Shown here in pieces: positions 58,689 through 63,345 of a stretch of DNA of 63,345 nucleotides. The notes beneath the pieces are model-generated. The model saw only the letters and a list, made by a program, of their open reading frames with translations. It made no database searches and was not told where the DNA came from. Position 1 is the stretch's first letter. The number at the start of each line of letters is the position of its first letter. Source of the DNA: Alphaproteobacteria bacterium (GTDB lineage: Bacteria > Pseudomonadota > Alphaproteobacteria > TMED109); the NCBI GenBank assembly GCA_022825235.1, contig JAJDYI010000048.1, positions 1-63,345 on the forward strand. Direction: 5' to 3'. The position numbers were made by a program, and so were the translations under genes.

Positions 58689-60740
58689 ATGACGAACGTC
58701 GGTAGCATTCCGACCGTCTCGGTGTTCTACACCGGGAGCGAGGGCGGGGCCCGATCGAACGAGCTCGGCATGCGTCCGATGCAGGAGCGAGCCTGGCAGA
58801 AGCGAGGCGAGCAGTATCTCCTGATCAAGTCGCCGCCGGCATCAGGCAAGAGCCGGGCGCTGATGTTCATCGCGCTGGACAAGCTGCACAACCAGGGCCT
58901 CCACCAAGCGATTGTGGTGGTCCCCGAGAGGACGATCGGCGCGAGCTTTGCCGACACACCACTGAGCAACTTTGGCTTCTGGACCGACTGGACCGTTCCC
59001 CCAAAATGGAACCTTTGCAACGCGCCCGGCACCGACGGAGGGAAAGTCAATTCGGTCAAGGCGTTTCTCGACAGCGACGACCGCATCCTGGTCTGCACCC
59101 ATGCCACATTCCGCTTTGCGGTGGACCGGTTTGGCTCTGACGCGTTCGACGGCCGGTTGATCGCGGTCGACGAGTTTCATCATGTCTCGGCCAATCCCGA
59201 CAACCGACTGGGCGAGCAAGTTGGGCAGCTCATCGCCCGTGACAAGTCGCACATTGTGGCGATGACGGGCTCATATTTCCGGGGCGATGCCGAACCCGTG
59301 CTGATGCCCGATGACGAGGTGAGATTCGAAACCGTCACCTACACGTATTACGAGCAGCTCAATGGCTACGAGCATCTGAAGCGACTCGACATCGGCTATT
59401 TCTTCTACACAGGCAACTATGTCGACGACATCCTGCGTGTGCTCGACTCCGATGAGAAGACGATCGTCCACATCCCCAGCGTCAACTCGCGCGAGAGCAC
59501 CAAGGACAAGATCCGCGAGGTCGAGCACATCATCGAGGAACTCGGCGAGTGGCAGGGCGCCGATGCGGCGACTGGATTCCAGCTGGTCAAGACGCCCGCA
59601 GGCCGGATCTTGCGGATCGCCGACCTGGTCGATGACGACCCGGGGAGGCGGGAGCGAGTCGCGGCCGCGCTCCGGGATCCGGACCGAATGAACGACCGCG
59701 ACCATGTCGACATCATCGTCGCCCTTGGCATGGCCAAGGAGGGCTTCGACTGGGTTTGGTGCGATCACGCGCTGACTGTCGGCTACCGGTCCAGCCTCAC
59801 CGAGATCGTGCAGATCATCGGCCGCGCGACCCGTGACGCGCCCGGCAAAACTCGAGCCCGATTCACTAACCTGATCGCCGAGCCGGACGCCTCGGAAGAT
59901 GCAGTCACCGAGGCGGTGAACGACACGCTCAAGGCCATCGCGGCGAGCCTGCTGATGGAGCAGGTACTGGCCCCCCGCTTCAATTTCACGCCCAAGCGAT
60001 CGGACAGCGGTCCCGTCGAGGGCGCTGACTATGGTGACACCGGCTACGACCCAGAGAAGTGCAACGTCGGGTTCGATCACGATACCGGCCAGTTCCACAT
60101 CGAGATCAAGGGGCTGGCAGAGCCGACCGGCAAGGAGGCCGAGCGTATCTGTCGCGAAGACCTGAACGAGGTGATTACTGCGTTCGTGCAGGACAAGACT
60201 GCCGTCGAGCGCGGGCTCTTCGACCAGGAACTCGTTCCGGAGGAACTGACCCAAGTGCGCATGGGCAAGATCGTCAAGGACCGGTACCCGGAACTCTCCG
60301 AAAAAGACCGAGAGGCGGTGCGTCAGCACGCCGTCGCCGCCCTGAACCTCACCCAGAAAGCGAAAGAAACCGTGCTCGACAAGACGGAAGCGGAGACGAA
60401 TGGCAGCACCGCGCTGATCGACGGGGTGCGGAAGTTCGCCATGGACGTGCGCGATCTCGACATCGACCTGATCGACAGGATCAACCCCTTCGGCGAGGCC
60501 TACGCGATTTTGGCCAAGACGATGAGCGAAGAGAGCCTGAAGCAGGTCGCCGCCGTTATCACGGCGAAGAAGATCCAGCTCACGCCGGAAGAGGCGCGAG
60601 ACCTCGCGCGGCGAGCCCTCCGGTTCAAGCAGGAGCGCGGTCGCCTGCCGTCGATCACGTCGCAGGACCCGTGGGAGAAGCGCATGGCGGAAGGCGTGGC
60701 CTTCCTCGCCCGCATGAAGGCCGAGACCTTCAGTGGATAG
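58689..60740 (+). CDS. SF2 DEAD/DEAH-type helicase (YeeB-like)
   Basis: 683 residues. Motif I Pro-Pro-Ala-Ser-Gly-Lys-Ser (Lys54), motif II Val-Asp-Glu-Phe-His-His (Asp161), motif III Met-Thr-Gly-Ser-Tyr-Phe, and motif VI Gln-Ile-Ile-Gly-Arg-Ala-Thr-Arg (375-382). The C-terminal 250 residues are helical and unlike standard helicases. In YeeA-B-C-type loci a helicase of this kind stands between the methyltransferase and a GIY-YIG protein. It may translocate along unmodified DNA to trigger cleavage. The gene starts 94 bp after the HNH gene and overlaps the next gene by 8 bases. Confidence 0.85.
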   Translation: MTNVGSIPTVSVFYTGSEGGARSNELGMRPMQERAWQKRGEQYLLIKSPPASGKSRALMFIALDKLHNQGLHQAIVVVPERTIGASFADTPLSNFGFWTDWTVPPKWNLCNAPGTDGGKVNSVKAFLDSDDRILVCTHATFRFAVDRFGSDAFDGRLIAVDEFHHVSANPDNRLGEQVGQLIARDKSHIVAMTGSYFRGDAEPVLMPDDEVRFETVTYTYYEQLNGYEHLKRLDIGYFFYTGNYVDDILRVLDSDEKTIVHIPSVNSRESTKDKIREVEHIIEELGEWQGADAATGFQLVKTPAGRILRIADLVDDDPGRRERVAAALRDPDRMNDRDHVDIIVALGMAKEGFDWVWCDHALTVGYRSSLTEIVQIIGRATRDAPGKTRARFTNLIAEPDASEDAVTEAVNDTLKAIAASLLMEQVLAPRFNFTPKRSDSGPVEGADYGDTGYDPEKCNVGFDHDTGQFHIEIKGLAEPTGKEAERICREDLNEVITAFVQDKTAVERGLFDQELVPEELTQVRMGKIVKDRYPELSEKDREAVRQHAVAALNLTQKAKETVLDKTEAETNGSTALIDGVRKFAMDVRDLDIDLIDRINPFGEAYAILAKTMSEESLKQVAAVITAKKIQLTPEEARDLARRALRFKQERGRLPSITSQDPWEKRMAEGVAFLARMKAETFSG

Positions 60741-61923
60741 GAAGTTCACCGACGAAGACGACGCCCTGCTCGCCGAACTCGGCGTCGTCGTCGAGCCGGA
60801 GAAGGCGGCCAACCGCACGCCTCGGGAGGAGCGCATCATCGCGGGCTTCGAGGAGATCCAGCGTTTCGTCGAGACGCATGGCCGCGTTCCGCACCACGCC
60901 GAGGACAGCAACATCTTCGAACGCCTGTACGCAGTGCGCCTGGACCGTATCAGCGAGCAGGACGACTGCCGCGCACTGCTGACCCCATTCGACCGTCAGG
61001 GGCTCCTGAACGATCAACCCGTAGCTGCGTCTGCCCCATTGGATGCGATGGACGACGAAGCCTTGCTGGCAGAGCTCGGTGTCCAGTCCGCCGCGCCGGA
61101 CATCGGCGAGCTTCGCCACGTTCGGTCCAGCGCGGAGAAGCGCGCCGCCGAGGAGATCGCAACCCGCAACAAGTGCGAGGACTTCGAGACGTTCCGGCCG
61201 CTCTTCGAGCAGGTGCAGAAGGAACTGGTCGCGGGTCTCCGGGAAACCCGTCCCCTTGGCATTCAGGCTGACATCGAACCTGGCCGGTTCTTCATCGTCG
61301 GTGGCCAGAAAGCCTATGTCGCCGAGATGGGCGAAGAGTTCACGCAAAGCTACGGCGACCGGGACGCACGGCTGCGCGTGATCTTCGACAACGGCACCGA
61401 GAGCAACATGCTCAGGCGCTCGCTTCAGCGCGCGCTGCACAAGGACGAGACGGGCAGGCGGATTCTGGAGACCACGGAGGGTCCGTTGTTCGCGAATGTG
61501 ACGGCAGACGGCGACGAGGCCAGCGGCACGATCTATGTGCTCAGGAGCAAGGCGGACATTCCGTACGTCGCCGAGAACCGCGACCTCGTCCACAAGATCG
61601 GCGTCACCACCTCGAAGGTGGAGACTCGCATCGCAGGTGCGCGTCTGGAACCGACGTTTCTGATGGCCGACGTCGAGATCGTCGCCTCGTACAAGCTCTA
61701 CAACATCGACCGCGCCAAGCTGGAGAAGCTGATCCACCGCATCTTCGCGCCGGCGCGTCTCGATATCGAAATCGAGGACCGTTTCGGCAATCCCGTCGTC
61801 CCGCGCGAGTGGTTCCTGGCACCTCTCAACGCCATCGACGACGCGGTGGAGAAGATCCGCGAGGGAACAATTACCCGGTACCGTTACGACGCCGCGTCGG
61901 CGTCGCTTGTCGCGAGGCAGTGA
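60733..61923 (+). CDS. GIY-YIG (T5orf172-type) nuclease protein (YeeC-like)
   Basis: 396 residues from GTG at 60733, overlapping the helicase stop. About 180 residues of helices, including two similar N-terminal stretches (Asp-Asp-x-Ala/Leu-Leu-Ala-Glu-Leu-Gly-Val, near 10 and 106), are followed by a GIY-YIG domain: Gly-Thr-Ile-Tyr-Val-Leu from residue 265, Lys-Ile-Gly near 287, Arg near 295, and a Glu in Leu-Glu-Lys-Leu-Ile-His near 333. The likely role is DNA cleavage recruited by the helicase. Confidence 0.82.
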   Translation: MDRKFTDEDDALLAELGVVVEPEKAANRTPREERIIAGFEEIQRFVETHGRVPHHAEDSNIFERLYAVRLDRISEQDDCRALLTPFDRQGLLNDQPVAASAPLDAMDDEALLAELGVQSAAPDIGELRHVRSSAEKRAAEEIATRNKCEDFETFRPLFEQVQKELVAGLRETRPLGIQADIEPGRFFIVGGQKAYVAEMGEEFTQSYGDRDARLRVIFDNGTESNMLRRSLQRALHKDETGRRILETTEGPLFANVTADGDEASGTIYVLRSKADIPYVAENRDLVHKIGVTTSKVETRIAGARLEPTFLMADVEIVASYKLYNIDRAKLEKLIHRIFAPARLDIEIEDRFGNPVVPREWFLAPLNAIDDAVEKIREGTITRYRYDAASASLVARQ

Positions 61924-62843
61924 TGGCGGACCCGTTCACCATCCGCATCTATGTCCCCGGTGGCGACCCGGAAGGGCTCCGCCTGATCGATCGCATGAAC
62001 TGGACGGGGCTCGGCCTGGTATTTCGCAGGTCCGACTGGCCCGAGGTTCGCAAGCGCGACGAAATGCAGCAAACCGGCATTTACGTTCTCGTCGGCTACC
62101 GCAATGCGGACGATGATTTGCCTACCCTCTACATCGGGCAGGCCGACGGCATCAAGGCACGCATCGACGCTCACCACAAGGACAAGGAATTTTGGCACTG
62201 GGCTGCGGTGTTTGTTTCGACCAGCCTTGGGCTGAACCGGGCTCACGTCACCTGGCTCGAATATGCGCTCGTCAAGCGGGCGGCGGAGACAATGGGCTGC
62301 CACCTCGACAACGGCAACGCACCCCAAGAGCCTGCTTTGACCGAAGCGGAGAAGGCCGACACGCAAGGCTTCATGAAGGAAATCCTTCAGATTCTCCCGC
62401 TCGCCGGCCTGAGGGCATTCGAAATCCCGAAAGCGGTCGCGGCGCCGCTCGCCAGCGATCCTCTGACCGGCACAAAGCCAAGCGGCCGGGAACGGGACAC
62501 GATCATCGTTCCTGCAAAGAAGGAGGGATTCGAGGAAACCTTCCTTGGGGAAGATTGCTGGTACGCAATTCGTATCGCCGGTGGAATGCTCGACAAGATC
62601 AAGTACATCGCCGCGTACCAGACGCAGCCGGTATCGGCCATCACGCACTACGCCCCCGTCTCCCGTATCGAGCCCTATGGTGAAGGCGGCAAGCACAAGG
62701 TCGTGTTTTCCGAGAGCGCCAAGCCCATCGGACCCATTCCCTACGGGGACGCCCTTCCTGGCGCCATGCAGAGTCCACGCTACACGTCGTTCGCTCGCCT
62801 GCAGAAGGCGCGAAAGCTCACCGACGTTCTGGGCACGAACTGA
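61923..62843 (+). CDS. second GIY-YIG nuclease-like protein
   Basis: 306 residues from the ATG at 61923, sharing one base with the previous stop (TGATG). Gly-Ile-Tyr at 52-54, Tyr-Ile-Gly at 70-72, Arg80 and Glu113 (Trp-Leu-Glu-Tyr) make a complete GIY-YIG active site. The C-terminal half has a compact domain with Ile-Ala-Ala-Tyr and Ile-Thr-His-Tyr-Ala-Pro-Val motifs, possibly DNA or nucleotide sensing; I do not know its family. Having two distinct GIY-YIG proteins in one operon is unusual. Confidence 0.82.
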   Translation: MADPFTIRIYVPGGDPEGLRLIDRMNWTGLGLVFRRSDWPEVRKRDEMQQTGIYVLVGYRNADDDLPTLYIGQADGIKARIDAHHKDKEFWHWAAVFVSTSLGLNRAHVTWLEYALVKRAAETMGCHLDNGNAPQEPALTEAEKADTQGFMKEILQILPLAGLRAFEIPKAVAAPLASDPLTGTKPSGRERDTIIVPAKKEGFEETFLGEDCWYAIRIAGGMLDKIKYIAAYQTQPVSAITHYAPVSRIEPYGEGGKHKVVFSESAKPIGPIPYGDALPGAMQSPRYTSFARLQKARKLTDVLGTN

Positions 62844-62937
62844 TGCCGGGCCCAGTGTCGCAGCCTTCGGTAGTTCGGCTTGGAACGCGATTCGGGCCGC
62901 CGCCCGGGCCAAATCTCGTCCAACCCGGAGCATTGCG

Positions 62938-63159
62938 ATGACCGATACGCTCATCGAACGCAACCCGGACATCCTTGGCGGAACCCCTGTGTTCGCGGGA
63001 ACCCGGGTTCCAGTGCGCACCTTGATGGAACATCTCGAGGCCGGAGACCGCCTCGACGATTTCCTGACGGACTACCCTACCGTGTCGCGACACCAAGCCG
63101 TCGCGTTGCTGGAGCGCGCGACGACCATGCTTGTGTCCACCGATGAAGCTGCTGCTTGA
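62938..63159 (+). CDS. DUF433 antitoxin
   Basis: 73 residues. The family phrase is clear: Ile-Glu-Arg-Asn-Pro-Asp-Ile-Leu-Gly-Gly-Thr-Pro-Val-Phe-x-Gly-Thr-Arg-Val-Pro-Val, followed by a helix-turn-helix with Leu-x-Asp-Phe-Leu and Tyr-Pro-Thr-Val. Such proteins (VapB45-like) pair with DUF5615/PIN-like toxins. It overlaps the toxin remnant by 17 bases. The GGAG eight bases before the ATG supports the start. Confidence 0.88.
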   Translation: MTDTLIERNPDILGGTPVFAGTRVPVRTLMEHLEAGDRLDDFLTDYPTVSRHQAVALLERATTMLVSTDEAAA

Positions 63160-63292
63160 CGAGCCGGTGCGGCGTCACCTCGCCGCGTCCTTTCCGGCAC
63201 CGTTCACGACGCGCACGGTTCAGGAGATGGGTTGGTCAGGCACTGTTAACGGCCTGTTGCTGTCGCTAGCCCGGATTAATCACCGCTGTTAG
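63143..63292 (+). pseudogene. truncated DUF5615 PIN-like toxin
   Basis: 49 codons then TAG. Met-Lys-Leu-Leu-Leu-Asp-Glu, Arg-Thr-Val-Gln-Glu-Met-Gly-Trp-Ser-Gly and Asn-Gly-Leu-Leu-Leu-Ser-Leu-Ala match the start of the toxin family (usual length about 110 residues). Homology then stops and a different sequence begins near 63278, so the second half with the remaining acidic residues is missing. Probably cut by an insertion whose end lies past the window edge. Confidence 0.65.
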
Positions 63293-63345
63293 TTGTACAT
63301 GGGATGATGACGTGGTATAGGTATTGGATTCAACGCCTTACCGAA

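Noticed and set aside
59271-60914. 547-codon open frame on the minus strand
   Set aside because: It is fully antisense to the helicase gene, which has clear motifs and overlaps on the other strand. The frame has no recognisable product.
53275-63345. Duplicate of the tRNA-Ser 3' end as an attR site
   Set aside because: I searched by eye for the T-arm block and the CCCCATCCGCC end downstream and saw no second copy inside the window; it could lie beyond the right edge.

Overview
The window is high-GC DNA from a Gram-negative bacterium, most likely an alphaproteobacterium. The evidence is the adjacent, overlapping homoserine kinase (thrB) and RNase HI (rnhA) genes, the Caulobacter-style Cpa/Tad pilus genes, the twin-arginine DUF1800/DUF1501 pair and the periplasmic PQQ dehydrogenase. 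Placement below class level is not possible from sequence alone. Many intergenic stretches are long and carry decayed insertion sequences, broken toxin-antitoxin modules and pseudogenes.

Region 1 (about 240-20446) is a Tad/Flp pilus locus. It has two CpaE/TadZ-like ATPases, two TadE-like minor pilins, the Flp pilin with its own promoter candidate, the CpaF motor ATPase, TadB and TadC platform proteins, CpaA prepilin peptidase and CpaB. Two unusual genes lie inside the operon: a di-haem cytochrome c peroxidase/MauG-like protein and a membrane sensor histidine kinase, joined by 4-base stop/start overlaps. A small accessory block (degraded higB, higA, an orphan relB and a NERD-domain gene) sits between the first cpaE and the pilins. 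The block ends with a large protein carrying 23-residue repeats, and a single-domain globin translationally coupled to a triple PATAN/DUF4388-like membrane protein. No CpaC secretin is visible; it may lie left of the window.

Region 2 (about 20900-31200) holds a PQQ alcohol dehydrogenase with a lanthanide-type Asp-Tyr-Asp motif, an Amt ammonium transporter with a repeat-bearing C-terminal tail, and an orphan membrane-anchored TRAP-type binding protein. It also has two inverted copies of an uncharacterised secreted protein, one of which has acquired an Amt-like leader. IS630-type transposase remnants mark past rearrangement.

Region 3 (about 31900-46400) contains a lipoprotein-type subtilisin autotransporter, a one-polypeptide two-component system (GAF-PAS-kinase-receiver-winged helix), a vapBC module, a TPR-SPOR protein, a TadG-like von Willebrand protein interrupted at a seven-G tract, a lipoprotein, a broken nucleotidyltransferase with an intact partner gene, and an excisionase-like HTH gene.

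Region 4 (about 46800-53370) is more conserved: a VOC protein, DUF1800, DUF1501, a D-amino-acid aminotransferase, thrB, rnhA and tRNA-Ser(GCU).

Region 5 (53500-63345) is a genomic island beside the tRNA gene. A decayed large serine recombinase is followed by six same-strand, mostly overlapping genes: an MmeI/YeeA-like DNA methyltransferase, a Septu-like ATPase and HNH pair, an SF2 helicase and two GIY-YIG nuclease proteins. This appears to be a composite anti-phage restriction system and is the most interesting part of the window. A DUF433 antitoxin and a truncated PIN-like toxin close the window.
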